Shown here: in pieces, positions 1 through 8,669 of the stretch
Layout of the letters: every line of letters begins with the position of its first letter
Position numbering within the stretch: position 1 is the stretch's first letter
Assembly (NCBI RefSeq): GCF_029909975.1
Contig: NZ_CP094516.1
Location: forward strand, 3,534,001 to 3,598,000
Source of the DNA: Bradyrhizobium sp. ISRA430
Lineage (GTDB): Bacteria > Pseudomonadota > Alphaproteobacteria > Rhizobiales > Xanthobacteraceae
DNA length: 64,000 nucleotides
Direction of reading: 5' to 3'
The notes under the pieces: generated by a model
The model's database searches: none
What the model was told of the DNA's origin: nothing
Seen by the model: the letters and a program-made list of their open reading frames with translations, nothing else
Position numbers and translations under genes: made by a program

Positions 1-728
1 AGACGGTGCTGGCCGAGGAAGTGGCGAAGGCGCTGAACGCGCCGCTTTTGACCTGGCACATCAAGTCCACCACCAAGGCGCAGCAGGGCCTCTACGAGTA
101 TGACGCGGTGTCGCGCCTGCGCGACAGCCAGCTCGGCGATGCGCGGGTGTCCGACATCAAGAACTACATCAAGCGCGGCAAACTGTGGGAGGCCTTCACC
201 GCCGAGCAGCGCCCGGTGCTGTTGATCGACGAGATCGACAAGGCCGACATCGAGTTTCCGAACGACCTGCTGCTCGAGCTCGACCGCATGGAATTCCATG
301 TCTACGAGACCGGCGAGACGATCAGGGCGAAGCAGCGCCCGATCATGATGATCACCTCCAACAACGAGAAGGAGCTGCCGGACGCGTTCCTGCGCCGCTG
401 CTTCTTCCACTACATCAAATTCCCGGACGCCGAGACCATGGGCCGGATCGTCGACGTCCACTTCCCCGGCATTAAGAAGCGCCTCGTCGAGGAAGCCTTG
501 CGCATCTTCTTCGAGGTGCGCGAGGTGCCCGGCCTGAAGAAGAAGCCGTCGACCTCCGAGCTGCTCGATTGGCTGAAGCTGCTGCTCAACGAAGACATGA
601 GCGTCGAGCAGCTCCGCGAGCGTGATCCGCGAAAACTGATCCCACCGCTGCACGGCGCGCTGCTCAAGAACGAGCAGGACGTGCACCTGTTCGAGCGGCT
701 GGCGTTCCTGAGCCGGCGGGAGGTGTAG
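1..728 (+). CDS. MoxR-type AAA+ ATPase, 5' end outside window
   Basis: The reading frame is open from the first base, and the first visible residues (K-T-V-L) look like the end of a Walker A loop, so the true start lies upstream. Counting from the GTG at 6, a Walker B (VLLIDEID) sits at residues 71-78. It is followed by a sensor-1 type stretch (MMITSNN) and paired arginines (LRRC) that fit an arginine finger. MoxR-family ATPases usually remodel or help mature a partner protein together with a von Willebrand-domain (CoxE-like) protein. No such partner lies downstream in this window; it could be upstream or elsewhere. The family call is sound; the client is unknown. Confidence 0.85.
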   Translation, partial: TVLAEEVAKALNAPLLTWHIKSTTKAQQGLYEYDAVSRLRDSQLGDARVSDIKNYIKRGKLWEAFTAEQRPVLLIDEIDKADIEFPNDLLLELDRMEFHVYETGETIRAKQRPIMMITSNNEKELPDAFLRRCFFHYIKFPDAETMGRIVDVHFPGIKKRLVEEALRIFFEVREVPGLKKKPSTSELLDWLKLLLNEDMSVEQLRERDPRKLIPPLHGALLKNEQDVHLFERLAFLSRREV

Positions 729-744
729 GCGGCTGGGATGCCTC

Positions 745-831
745 GTAGGATGGGTAGAGCGAAGCGAAACCCATCGCGTCCAACGCAAACGCTGCGAGAT
801 GATGGGTTTCGCTTCGCTCTACCCATCCTAC
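745..831. repeat. Palindromic intergenic repeat (type E)
   Basis: Two 31-bp arms (745-775 and 801-831) are perfect inverted copies separated by 25 bases. The core contains GGGTAGAGCGAAGCGAAACC. The transcript would fold into a long hairpin. It lies just after the stop of the MoxR-type gene, so it could also act as a 3' end structure. Confidence 0.85.
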
Positions 832-885
832 AAACTATTGGCTTTCGCCAGGACGACATTGGAGGGCGTTGGCGCGCTCTCTCGA

Positions 886-972
886 TTTCGTCATTGCGAG
901 CGCAGCGAAGCAATCCAGAATCCCTCCGCGGAAAGGACTCTGGATTGCTTCGCTGCGCTCGCAATGACGAAA
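886..972. repeat. Palindromic intergenic repeat (type A)
   Basis: Perfect 34-bp inverted arms at 886-919 and 939-972, with the core TCATTGCGAGCGCAGCGAAG. The same family recurs at 3270-3356, 24501-24575, 28319-28398 and 29623-29802, always between genes. This is the most abundant repeat type in the window. It separates the MoxR-type gene from the 3' end of the GMC oxidoreductase. Confidence 0.9.
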
Positions 973-993
973 CGAGGTTGCGGCGAATTCGCG

Positions 994-2640
994 CTACGCC
1001 ACCGCCGCATCCGGAATGCGCGCGGCTTCCATGGGCTGCTTGCCGCGGATCAAGTCCGAGGCACGGTCGGCGATCATCATGGTCGACGCATTCAGGTTCG
1101 CCGAGATCATGCGCGGCATCACCGAAGCGTCGATCACGCGCAGGCCTTCGAGGCCGTGGACTCGAAGCTGGTCGTCGACCACCGCCCAAGTCGAATCCGC
1201 AGGGCCCATGCGGCAGGTGCAGCCGGGGTGGAAGGTGGTGGTACCGCGCTGAGTTGCGGCGTGCAGGAATTCGTCGTCGGTGTTGACGTTCGGACCGGGG
1301 AAATCCTCGTACGCGTAATAGGGCGACAGCGGCGCGGATTTCAGCAAGCGCCGCGCGAGCTTCATCCCGCCCACGACGACGCGACGGTCGAGCTCGGCGT
1401 CGAGATAGTTGGTCTGGATGATCGGCGGCGCAAACGGGTCAGCCGAGCGGATGCGGACATAACCGCGGCTCTCCGGGCGCTGCTGCCATGAGGCGACCGT
1501 CATCCCGGGCTCGTCCTCGAGCTGGCCCTGCACGCCTTCCTTGTAGGACGCCGGCGTGAAGGTGAGCTGCAGGTCGGAGCTCTCCGCGCTCTCGCCCGAA
1601 TGCCAGAAGCAATAGACCATAGTCGGCGACAGCGACAGCAGGCCGCGGCGCGTGATGGCCCATTTCAGCGCCTCGACCCAGAGCGAGAGGCCTCGGCGCA
1701 GCTCGTTGATGGTCTTGATGTCCTTGACGCGCGCGACCGTACGCGGCGCGTAATGGTCCTGGAGACCCTCGCCGACCGGCAACGCGTGACGCACCGTGAT
1801 GCCGTGGGCCTGCAACAAATCGGGTGAGCCGATGCCGGAGAGCTGCAAGAGCTGCGGCGAATTATAGGTACCACCGGACAGGATCACTTCCTTGTTGGCG
1901 CGCACCTCGACAGGATGGCCGCCACGGCCGCCCTTCATGTAGCGCACGCCGACGGCGCGCTTGCCCTCGAAGATGATCTCGGTCGCATGCGCATGCGTGT
2001 GCACATGCACGTTGGGCCGCTTCATCGCGGGCTTGAGGAACGCGGTCGAACCGGAGACGCGCAGGCCGTTGTTGATGGTACGCTGGCAGTAGGAGACGCC
2101 TTCCTGGGTCTTGCCGTTGTAATCGGGGTTGCGGGGAATGCCGAGCGACACCGCACCTTCCATGAAGGCCTCACAGAGCGGATCGCGCCAATCCATCGTC
2201 GTGACCGTGAGACGGCCCTCACGGCCGCGATAGAGCGCCTCGCCCTCGCCCACCCGCTTCTCCAGCCGCCGGAAGTATGGCAGCACGTCGGCGTAACCCC
2301 AACCGCGATTGCCCATCTGCGCCCAGGTGTCAAAATCCATGCGCTGGCCACGGTTGTAGATATGGCCGTTGATCGAGGACGAGCCGCCGAGCGTCTTGCC
2401 GCGCGGCGCGTAGATGCTGCGCCCGCCGGTCCAGGGCCCCGGCTCCTGCTGGTAGGCCCAGTTGATGCTCTTCATGTGGAAGGTCTTGATGAAGCCCGCC
2501 GGCAGGTGAATGTAGGGATGCCAGTCGCTGGGGCCCGCCTCGAGCACGCAGACGCTGGTAGCGGGGTCTTCGCTGAGCCGGCTGGTCAGCACGCAGCCGG
2601 CCGAGCCCGCGCCGACGATCACATAATCAAATCTATCCAT
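994..2640 (-). CDS. GMC-family FAD oxidoreductase (choline/alcohol dehydrogenase-like)
   Basis: The 548-residue protein has the family's usual length. The N-terminal FAD Rossmann motif GAGSAG is at residues 10-15. The GMC signature around GGSSSINGHIYNRG follows, and the C-terminus has the conserved FHPGCTCRMG (active-site His) and a later Asn in ANLNAST. Enzymes of this family oxidise alcohols such as choline or polyethylene glycol using FAD. The substrate cannot be told from sequence, and the ordinary choline partner betB is not present. The upstream GNAT gene ends 19 bases before this start on the same strand, so the two are probably co-transcribed. Confidence 0.88.
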   Translation of the reverse strand: MDRFDYVIVGAGSAGCVLTSRLSEDPATSVCVLEAGPSDWHPYIHLPAGFIKTFHMKSINWAYQQEPGPWTGGRSIYAPRGKTLGGSSSINGHIYNRGQRMDFDTWAQMGNRGWGYADVLPYFRRLEKRVGEGEALYRGREGRLTVTTMDWRDPLCEAFMEGAVSLGIPRNPDYNGKTQEGVSYCQRTINNGLRVSGSTAFLKPAMKRPNVHVHTHAHATEIIFEGKRAVGVRYMKGGRGGHPVEVRANKEVILSGGTYNSPQLLQLSGIGSPDLLQAHGITVRHALPVGEGLQDHYAPRTVARVKDIKTINELRRGLSLWVEALKWAITRRGLLSLSPTMVYCFWHSGESAESSDLQLTFTPASYKEGVQGQLEDEPGMTVASWQQRPESRGYVRIRSADPFAPPIIQTNYLDAELDRRVVVGGMKLARRLLKSAPLSPYYAYEDFPGPNVNTDDEFLHAATQRGTTTFHPGCTCRMGPADSTWAVVDDQLRVHGLEGLRVIDASVMPRMISANLNASTMMIADRASDLIRGKQPMEAARIPDAAVA

Positions 2641-2659
2641 GGTATCCGCCAGAAGCCGC

Positions 2660-3253
2660 TCAGCGCGGCTTGTCGTTGAGTTGATAATTCAGATGCGCCT
2701 GCACCGTCGGCCATTCCGCGGCGGTGATGCTGTAAACCACTGTGTCGCGCAGCGTGCCGTTGGGCGCGATCTGGTGGCTGCGCAATATGCCGTCCTGCTT
2801 GGCGCCCAGACGCTCGATCGCGCGGCGGCTCTGGTGATTGAAGAAATGCGTGCGGAACTCGACCGCGATGCAGTTCAGTGTCTCGAAGGCGTGCTGGAGC
2901 AGCAGCAATTTGCACTGCGTATTGAGCGGCCCACGCTGCGCGCTCTTCCCATACCAGGTCGAGCCAATCTCGACGCGACGATTGGCGGCATCGATATTCA
3001 TGTAGGTCGTCATGCCGACGATTTTCCCTGCGGCATCGAACACGGTGAACGGCAGCATGGAGCCGGCGGCCTGGAGCCCGAGACGGCGGTCGATTTCCTT
3101 GCCCATGTTCTCCGGCAGGGGAATCGCGGTGTACCAGAGTTTCGAGAGCTCGCCGTCCTTCACGGCCTCCACCAGCCCCTCGCGATGCTGATGCGACAGC
3201 GGCTCGAGACGGGCATGCTGTCCGCGCAGGGTAATGGGATCCGGCCAGGGCAT
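2660..3253 (-). CDS. GNAT-family N-acetyltransferase (RimJ/RimL type)
   Basis: A 197-residue protein with the RimJ/RimL-like pattern: an acceptor strand region around VEIGSTWYGKSAQRG, then the helix/strand FRTHFFNHQSRRAIERLGA and the closing G-T-L-R-D strand. Such enzymes transfer acetyl from acetyl-CoA to protein N-termini or small amines; the target here is not predictable. The ATG at 3253 follows a type A palindrome (3270-3356), which separates it from the lactonase gene upstream. It probably forms a two-gene transcription unit with the GMC oxidoreductase downstream. Confidence 0.8.
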   Translation of the reverse strand: MPWPDPITLRGQHARLEPLSHQHREGLVEAVKDGELSKLWYTAIPLPENMGKEIDRRLGLQAAGSMLPFTVFDAAGKIVGMTTYMNIDAANRRVEIGSTWYGKSAQRGPLNTQCKLLLLQHAFETLNCIAVEFRTHFFNHQSRRAIERLGAKQDGILRSHQIAPNGTLRDTVVYSITAAEWPTVQAHLNYQLNDKPR

Positions 3254-3269
3254 TGAAGGTGTCTCCTTA

Positions 3270-3356
3270 CGTCATTGCGAGCGAAGCGAAGCAATCCAGA
3301 ATCTTTCCGCGGATGCATTCCTGGATTGCTTCGTCGCTTCGCTCCTCGCAATGACG
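3270..3356. repeat. Palindromic intergenic repeat (type A)
   Basis: Imperfect inverted arms near 3270-3299 and 3321-3356 share the core of the 886-972 element (GTCATTGCGAGCGAAGCGAA). The right arm has a small insertion. It fills most of the gap between the GNAT gene and the SMP-30-type gene. Confidence 0.85.
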
Positions 3357-3376
3357 GTAACTACTACAGGCATTGC

Positions 3377-4303
3377 TCACTTGTTTAGAAAATTAAGTGG
3401 CAAACCGACGCGCGGCCAGTCCATGGCGATCAGCTCGCCCCTGCCCGACAGCGTGATGTAGGCGGTCTTCAGCTCGGGGCCGCCGAAGGCGATGTTGGTG
3501 GTGACGCGGTCGCCGGTCGGCACCTGCTCGACCAGCGTGCCGTCGGGCGCGATCACCGAGATGCAGCCGGAGACGAGGGTCGCAACGCAGACATTACCGT
3601 TTGCCTCCACCGCAAGCGAGTCGAACATCTGGTAGCCGCCGAGGCCGCAGATCGGCTTTCCGCGCTCGCCGCGGTAGATCGCATCGCGCGGCTTGAGCGT
3701 GCCCGGCGCGGAGAGCTCGTAGGCCCAGAGCCGCCCCGTGGGCGTCTCCGCGATGTAGACGGTGGCCTCGTCCGGCGACAGCCCGATGCCGTTCGCCGGC
3801 AGCACGCCGTGCACGACCTCGACGATCTCCTTCATGCCGGGCTTGAGGTAATACATGCCGCCGACGTCCATCTCGCGCGCGCGGCGCTTGCCGAGATCGG
3901 AAAACCACAGGCCGCCGTGCTTGTCGAAGACGAGATCGTTCGGCCCGCGCAGATCGTGCTCGCCGCACTTCGTCATGACGGTCTCGACCTTGCCGGATTG
4001 CAGGTCGACGCGCTGGATCGAACCGCCGAGATAGTCATCGGGCTGCGGTCCCGGCATGATCGTGGTGCGGGTCGGGATCCAGGAGAAGCCGCCATTGTTG
4101 CAGACATAGATCTTACCGTCGGGCCCGAGCGCGGCACCATTCGGGCCGCCCGGAACCTTGGCGACGATCTCCTTGCGGCCATCGGGATAGACGCGGGTCA
4201 GGCGCTGGCCACGGATTTCGACCAGCACGACCGAACCGTCCGGCATCACGACCGGCCCTTCGGGAAATTCAAGGTCGGTGGCGAGAACGCGGACGTTGGA
4301 CAT
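3377..4303 (-). CDS. SMP-30/gluconolactonase-like beta-propeller hydrolase
   Basis: I place the start at the ATG at 4303 because it has a GGGAGG ribosome site just upstream; the open frame itself runs further back. That gives 308 residues. The family's metal ligands are recognisable: Glu in FPEGP near residue 15, Asn in RGPNDLVFD, and Asp in LSPDEATVY. Members hydrolyse sugar-acid lactones such as gluconolactone, or other lactones, with a divalent metal. Nearby are an AraC regulator and a sugar-acid-type enolase-superfamily dehydratase, so a role in sugar-acid breakdown is plausible but not shown. Confidence 0.85.
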   Translation of the reverse strand: MSNVRVLATDLEFPEGPVVMPDGSVVLVEIRGQRLTRVYPDGRKEIVAKVPGGPNGAALGPDGKIYVCNNGGFSWIPTRTTIMPGPQPDDYLGGSIQRVDLQSGKVETVMTKCGEHDLRGPNDLVFDKHGGLWFSDLGKRRAREMDVGGMYYLKPGMKEIVEVVHGVLPANGIGLSPDEATVYIAETPTGRLWAYELSAPGTLKPRDAIYRGERGKPICGLGGYQMFDSLAVEANGNVCVATLVSGCISVIAPDGTLVEQVPTGDRVTTNIAFGGPELKTAYITLSGRGELIAMDWPRVGLPLNFLNK

Positions 4304-4439
4304 TTTGGGACCTCCCGGCTGCTTGTTATGGCTTGCACGGGATGTCCGGCGCGGGCCCCGCAGGCAAGATTTGCCTGCGGTTATGACAAAGTCACTGAGC
4401 CTTGCCAAGCAAGCGGGCAGGTATGCCAGCCCTGCGCGG

Positions 4440-4507
4440 TAAAGCGCGATGAGGACTGTCATCGCGCTCTCGGTTGTTATTTGAGCATGATCTTTCGGAA
4501 AACCGCT
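4440..4507. repeat. Intergenic repeat (type C, short copy)
   Basis: The stretch contains AAAGCGCGATGAGGACTGTC and the downstream segment TTTGAGCATGATCTTTCGGA. Both match the longer copies at 6648-6776 and 32033-32126. It ends against the stop codon of the AraC gene at 4508. Confidence 0.7.
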
Positions 4508-5326
4508 TTACTCCTTGACCGGCAGCCAGATCTCGAAGCCGCCATTGCCGGTCGCGGGATCGAACCTCTCGTCATAGCGCTCGAAGCTCGGCGCGTCCGC
4601 AGCTTTCAGGCCAGAGGCCGGCAGCCATTGATTCCAGATCGTGTTGACGGTGCGGCGGATCGAGGCGACGTGCTCGGCGTGGGTGAACACCGCATAGCGC
4701 TGCTCGGGAATGCGGATGCGACCGAAGCGGCGCGGCAGGTCGGAGAAATCGGCGACCTCGACGCCAGCGATGTAGTCGAAATTGCCGGCGTCATCGCCGT
4801 TGCAGCAGACGCCATAGGCCACTTGATATTCTCCCTGGCCAATGCGCGCAGGAATGTCGGCGACCTCCTGGTGGAAACGGTGCCACAGGCCCGGGATGAC
4901 GGCGCCGTTGTCGCAAGAGATGCGCTCGGTGGGGCCGGCGACGAGAAAGGTCTTTGCGGTTTCGAAACGCGGGGCTGTGAGAGTGTCGAGCATGGTGGAG
5001 TCCATGAGGATCGGCTCCTGAAGCTTGAGGTCCTTGACGCACGTTGCCGCCCTCACCGCTTCGGGCGTGGCGCCGAAATGGTCGCGGAACGCGCGGGTGA
5101 ATGCTTCGTGGGAGCCGTAGTCCGCCTCCAGCGCCAGTGACAGGATATCGGGCGCGCCTTTGGCAAGGAGACGCGCGGCCTCCGTCAGCCGCCGCCCGCG
5201 CACGTAACGCATCACTGGAAGCCCGGTCGCTGTGGCAAACGCGCGCACCATGTGGAACCGCGATACGCCGCCGACCGCAGCGATCTCGTCGAGCGTCATC
5301 GGCTCGGCAAAGATGGCTCTCGACAT
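4508..5326 (-). CDS. AraC-family regulator with GyrI-like effector domain, N-terminus probably frameshifted
   Basis: The C-terminal half resembles the GyrI-like small-molecule binding domain and the N-terminal part is an AraC helix-turn-helix (AEPMTLDEIAAVGGVSRFHM), an order seen in Rob/MarA-like regulators with C-terminal effector domains. The in-frame ATG at 5326 has no ribosome site and removes part of the first helix. A better start at 5354 (MNPAQRALWYVESHL) lies one frame away. Removing one base from the TTT run at 5309-5311 (coding strand) would join the two as ...VESHL-AEPMTLDEIAA. So this is either a sequencing or assembly error or a real frameshift allele. It is divergent from the dehydratase at 5538, its likely target. 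Confidence 0.8.
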   Translation of the reverse strand: MSRAIFAEPMTLDEIAAVGGVSRFHMVRAFATATGLPVMRYVRGRRLTEAARLLAKGAPDILSLALEADYGSHEAFTRAFRDHFGATPEAVRAATCVKDLKLQEPILMDSTMLDTLTAPRFETAKTFLVAGPTERISCDNGAVIPGLWHRFHQEVADIPARIGQGEYQVAYGVCCNGDDAGNFDYIAGVEVADFSDLPRRFGRIRIPEQRYAVFTHAEHVASIRRTVNTIWNQWLPASGLKAADAPSFERYDERFDPATGNGGFEIWLPVKE

Positions 5327-5537
5327 ACCAGAGTGCGCGTTGGGCAGGGTTCATGGTGTGTTGGCCCTCGTTCGAAGCGCGGCCACGATGCGCGCGATGC
5401 CGCCCGCTCCGCTTGATCGGCATTGCTGTCGTGCAAGAGGATAGCGCCGGAGCGGCCACTGGCAACGTCCAGGCGTTCATGTCTACACTCCAGAGCTTCC
5501 CTGAAACCGCTCACGAGAAAGCTGGAGGAACCGCGCC

Positions 5538-6641
5538 ATGAAAATCACCGATGTGCGGGCACACCATATCCGCATCCCCTATGACGCCGGCGTTGCGAGC
5601 TTTCGCCAAGGCGCCTCCGCGATCACCGCCCTCGACATGGTGATCGTCGAGGTTACGACTGACGCTGGGCTGACCGGCTGGGGCGATGCCTTCGCCTATG
5701 TCTGCCCGCGCACCACGTGCAGCGCCGTCGAGGAGATGATCGCGCCGCAGGCCCGCGGGCTCGAGGCTCCTGACGCGGCCGGCATTCCGGCAGTGATGGA
5801 ACAGATCCAGCGCAACCTGCATCTGTTCGGCCGCTATGGCATCACCATGTTCGCGATCTCCGGACTCGACATCGCATTGTGGGACCTTGCCGCGAAGATC
5901 AAGGGAGTTCCGGTGCATCGCCTGCTCGGGGAAATCAAGCGCACGGCCATTCCAGCCTATGCGAGCCTGTTGCGGATCGGTAAACCCGAGAGCATCGCCG
6001 CCGAATGCAGGAAGGCCCTCGCGCTCGGCTACGGCGCCATCAAGCTGCACGAGACCACGACGCCTGCGGTACTTGCCGCGCGCGAGGCGATCGGCCCCGG
6101 CATTCCGCTGATGGTCGACATGAACTGCCCGCTCACCGGCGAGCAGGCGATCGCGTTCGCGAAGACATGCCGGGATGCGCAACCGATGTTCTTGGAGGAG
6201 CCGGTCTGGCCGCCGGAGGATTTTGCCACGCTCGCCGAGGTGCGCAGCAAGAGCGGGCTCGCGATCGCCGCCGGCGAGAATGCCTGCACGGAATATCAAT
6301 TCCGCCAGATGATGACGGCGGGCGCGGTGAGCCACGCCCAGCCATCGGTCATCAAGGTCGGCGGCATCACAGAATTCCTAAAGGTCGTAAGCCTGGCCGA
6401 TGAGCTCGGCGTCAGTATCGTCCCGCATTCACCGTATTTCGGCCCGGGCCTTCTGGCGACACTGCATCTGTTGGCGTTGCGCGACGACGGGCTCGTCGAG
6501 ATGTTCTACTTGAAGCGCGAGGCATGCCTCTGGAGTGGTCGCGCCGATGTCGATGCCACCGGTCATGTCGCGGTTCCGGCCGGCCCGGGGCTTGGCTACG
6601 AGCCCGATCTTGGCGTGATGGAGCGATATCGCGTCGCGTGA
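5538..6641 (+). CDS. Enolase-superfamily sugar-acid dehydratase/racemase (mandelate racemase subgroup)
   Basis: A 367-residue protein of the mandelate racemase/muconate lactonizing group. Metal ligands are D194 (VDMNC), E220 (LEEP) and E247 (GENAC); the His base is H297 (PHSPYF). The usual K-x-K motif reads K169-L-H171, so the second lysine is replaced by His. GGAGG lies just before the ATG. The family abstracts a proton alpha to a carboxylate, giving dehydration or epimerisation of sugar acids; the substrate is open. It faces away from the AraC regulator, and the SMP-30-type lactonase lies beyond that, consistent with a small sugar-acid catabolic locus. Confidence 0.85.
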   Translation: MKITDVRAHHIRIPYDAGVASFRQGASAITALDMVIVEVTTDAGLTGWGDAFAYVCPRTTCSAVEEMIAPQARGLEAPDAAGIPAVMEQIQRNLHLFGRYGITMFAISGLDIALWDLAAKIKGVPVHRLLGEIKRTAIPAYASLLRIGKPESIAAECRKALALGYGAIKLHETTTPAVLAAREAIGPGIPLMVDMNCPLTGEQAIAFAKTCRDAQPMFLEEPVWPPEDFATLAEVRSKSGLAIAAGENACTEYQFRQMMTAGAVSHAQPSVIKVGGITEFLKVVSLADELGVSIVPHSPYFGPGLLATLHLLALRDDGLVEMFYLKREACLWSGRADVDATGHVAVPAGPGLGYEPDLGVMERYRVA

Positions 6642-6647
6642 TCGCTA

Positions 6648-6776
6648 CAGCGCGATGAGATCGGGATGAATCGTCATCGCGCTTTAGGTTATTGTTTGAG
6701 CATGATCTCCGCGCAAACGCGTTCCGCGTTTGTCGCGAGGGAAAGCCGCTGCACACTTTTCCGGATCATGCTCAAG
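6648..6776. repeat. Intergenic repeat (type C, long copy)
   Basis: Contains a GCGCGATGA...TCATCGCGC stem, then TTTAGGTTATTGTTTGAGCA, an inner stem (CGCAAACGCGTTCCGCGTTTG), and a terminal CCGGATCATGCTC that is complementary to GAGCATGATC near the middle. The same block structure recurs at 32033-32126 and, shortened, at 4440-4507. Confidence 0.75.
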
Positions 6777-6787
6777 AGCGGGCGCGC

Positions 6788-7177
6788 CTATCTCGTCGCA
6801 TCCTTGTTTCCCTCCTTGGCCGCCGGCTGCGCATCCTTTGCGGGCGGCGCATCCTGCTTCTTCTTCAACTCTTCCGCCGTCTTCGCCTGCGCGGCTTGGA
6901 GATCGCCGAGTGTCTTCTGCAAGCCGGCGACGCTGGCCTTGAGCGTATCGATCTGGCGATTGGCAGCGTCGAGCTTCTGCTGATGATCAAGGTTGAGCTT
7001 GGTGATCGTCTTCTGCAGGAAGTCGACGTTGCTCTGCAGGCAGCTCGTGCGCCGCTCCATTGTCTTCTCGACCGTGCAGATCTCGATGCCGGGCACGTCC
7101 TGCGCGCCGACCTGTGGCGGCGCGAGCGTTGCAAGCAGCAACGTCGCGAAACAAATGGCAGCACTCCTGCACGGCAT
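6788..7177 (-). CDS. Exported coiled-coil protein of unknown function
   Basis: A 129-residue protein with a clear signal peptide (about residues 1-25, ending VGA-QD). The mature protein holds two cysteines (EICTVEKTMERRTSCLQ) that could form a disulfide, then a heptad-like coiled coil from about residue 50 to 105, and an Ala/Pro/Lys-rich tail. I do not recognise a family. The coiled coil suggests an oligomeric periplasmic protein. It is flanked by a type C repeat and a divergent small gene, with no informative neighbours. Confidence 0.65.
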   Translation of the reverse strand: MPCRSAAICFATLLLATLAPPQVGAQDVPGIEICTVEKTMERRTSCLQSNVDFLQKTITKLNLDHQQKLDAANRQIDTLKASVAGLQKTLGDLQAAQAKTAEELKKKQDAPPAKDAQPAAKEGNKDATR

Positions 7178-7360
7178 GCGGGTTCCCTATCGATTCGATC
7201 ACATCAATGTGCGCAGATCGCGCACAGCACGCCGAGGCTACCACACTGACACCGCATTCTCGCGTTGAGCTTGGCCCGTTCCCATGGGCGGGGAGCAATG
7301 ATCAGCACGCGGGGAGACGTGGGTGCTTCTCCGCGGCTTTCTTTAGGGGAGATTTTTGGA

Positions 7361-7579
7361 ATGGCAACGCGCGAAAGACGTTTGGCAGAGTTCGACGGCG
7401 CAGGAGAACCACCGCCCGGCATGCCGCTCGAAGTGCTGTGTGAAGATCATAGCGGAACGTATCAATTGCCGTTCGCATGCCGTTACGTCGAGGGTCGCTG
7501 GCGCAACGACGAAGCGGGAATCGCTGTGGAAGCCACCGTCATCGGCTGGCGCCTGCCGCGCGTGAAGCAGACCGCCTGA
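7361..7579 (+). CDS. Small conserved-looking protein, unknown function
   Basis: The open frame begins upstream, but the ATG at 7361 has an AGGGGAG ribosome site and gives a 72-residue protein (MATRERRLAEFDGAG...). It has no signal peptide or membrane segment. The middle (VLCEDHSGTYQLPFACRYVEGRW) and a Trp-rich end (VIGWRLPRV) have coding-like composition. I cannot name a family. Divergent from the exported coiled-coil gene. Confidence 0.5.
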   Translation: MATRERRLAEFDGAGEPPPGMPLEVLCEDHSGTYQLPFACRYVEGRWRNDEAGIAVEATVIGWRLPRVKQTA

Positions 7580-7893
7580 CCGCGCGGCCCTGTCTCAAAA
7601 TGTAACGGCGCAACGCGTCCGCTTAACCTTCGGAACGCGGCCCGAACGAATCACGTCCGAATCAGTCGGAACGCTTTGTACGCGCCTGTTCACGGCTAGA
7701 TGTCGCCAAGTGCCTGCGCGCGCGTACCATATCTGCGCGACGCGCGTGCAGGCGTGAGCCGTCGCCTGCTCGCAAAAGTTAACGGCTTCAAGCGCATGGC
7801 GTCTCCGGCGGACCATAGCCGGGCGCCGGCGCATCGCGGGATGCTGGGTACCTTCCCCCGCTCCCGAAACAGGCAACGCCGCGGAAGGTCTGC
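7580..7893. other. Gene-free stretch, 314 bp
   Basis: I find no coding frame with a ribosome site and no strong hairpin here. A GGAAC followed 17 bases later by CGTC (7632-7657) resembles an EcfG promoter, but the -10 is imperfect and no plus-strand gene follows it, so I do not call it. Confidence 0.4.
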
Positions 7894-8550
7894 CTAATAT
7901 TCGACCTCGAGCTCCTCGATCTCGGCAGGTTCCTCCCGGGCCGCCGCAATCCATTCCTGCATCTCGACCATCCCCATGATGGTGTCGGCATAGGCCTTTA
8001 GCCGCGGCTCGAGCTTGACGTCATAGGTCACAAAGCGCGTCACGACGGGCGCGTACATCGCATCCGCCATGGTGCGCGTCGCGCCGAACAGGAAGGGCCC
8101 GCCGGATTTCTCCAGGCAGTCGCGCCAGATGAACCAGACCCTGTCGATATCGGCCTGCGCCCGCGACCAGATCTTGAAGCCTGGGAAATGCCCCTTCAGA
8201 TTGACCGGCAGCGACGCGCGCAGCGTGGTGAAACCGGAATGGATTTCGCCGCAGATCGAACGGCAATGGGCGCGCTCGATGCGGTCGGCCGGCAACAGGC
8301 CGGCGTCCGGCCTGACCTCGTTGAGATATTCGGCGATTGCCAGCGTATCCCAGATCGTGGCGTCCTCGTGTCGCAGGCACGGCACCAGGATCGACGACGA
8401 CAGCAGGAGAATTTCGGCGCGCGCGGAAGGATCGTCGGGCGCGGTCACGATCTCCTCGAAATCGAGCCCGGAAAACTTCGCCAGCAGCCAGCCGCGCAGT
8501 GACCAGGACGAATAGTTCTTGCTGCTGATCGTCAGTGTCGCCTTCGCCAT
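7894..8550 (-). CDS. Glutathione S-transferase family protein
   Basis: The 218-residue protein has the N-terminal thioredoxin-like domain (residues 1-80; SSKNYSSWSLRGWLLAK carries the likely glutathione-contacting Ser, followed by the cis-Pro region VPCLRHED) and an all-helical C-terminal domain. It belongs to the broad bacterial GST group that conjugates or reduces electrophilic compounds with glutathione in the cytoplasm. The gene is divergent from the PHB depolymerase. The substrate is unknown. Confidence 0.85.
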   Translation of the reverse strand: MAKATLTISSKNYSSWSLRGWLLAKFSGLDFEEIVTAPDDPSARAEILLLSSSILVPCLRHEDATIWDTLAIAEYLNEVRPDAGLLPADRIERAHCRSICGEIHSGFTTLRASLPVNLKGHFPGFKIWSRAQADIDRVWFIWRDCLEKSGGPFLFGATRTMADAMYAPVVTRFVTYDVKLEPRLKAYADTIMGMVEMQEWIAAAREEPAEIEELEVEY

Positions 8551-8669
8551 ATGGCTCTTCCCTCACGCTTCGCGACACCGCTGCGCCGTCCCTGCGGTGC
8601 CCAATGCTTGTGCTTCCCGCGCAATCAGCAGCAAGCGACGTGCCAGTTTTCAGGGCGCCATGCCCCGGG

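Noticed and set aside
7632..7657. EcfG-like GGAAC-N17-CGTC
   Set aside because: The -10 has a mismatch at the conserved T and no plus-strand gene follows within a normal distance.
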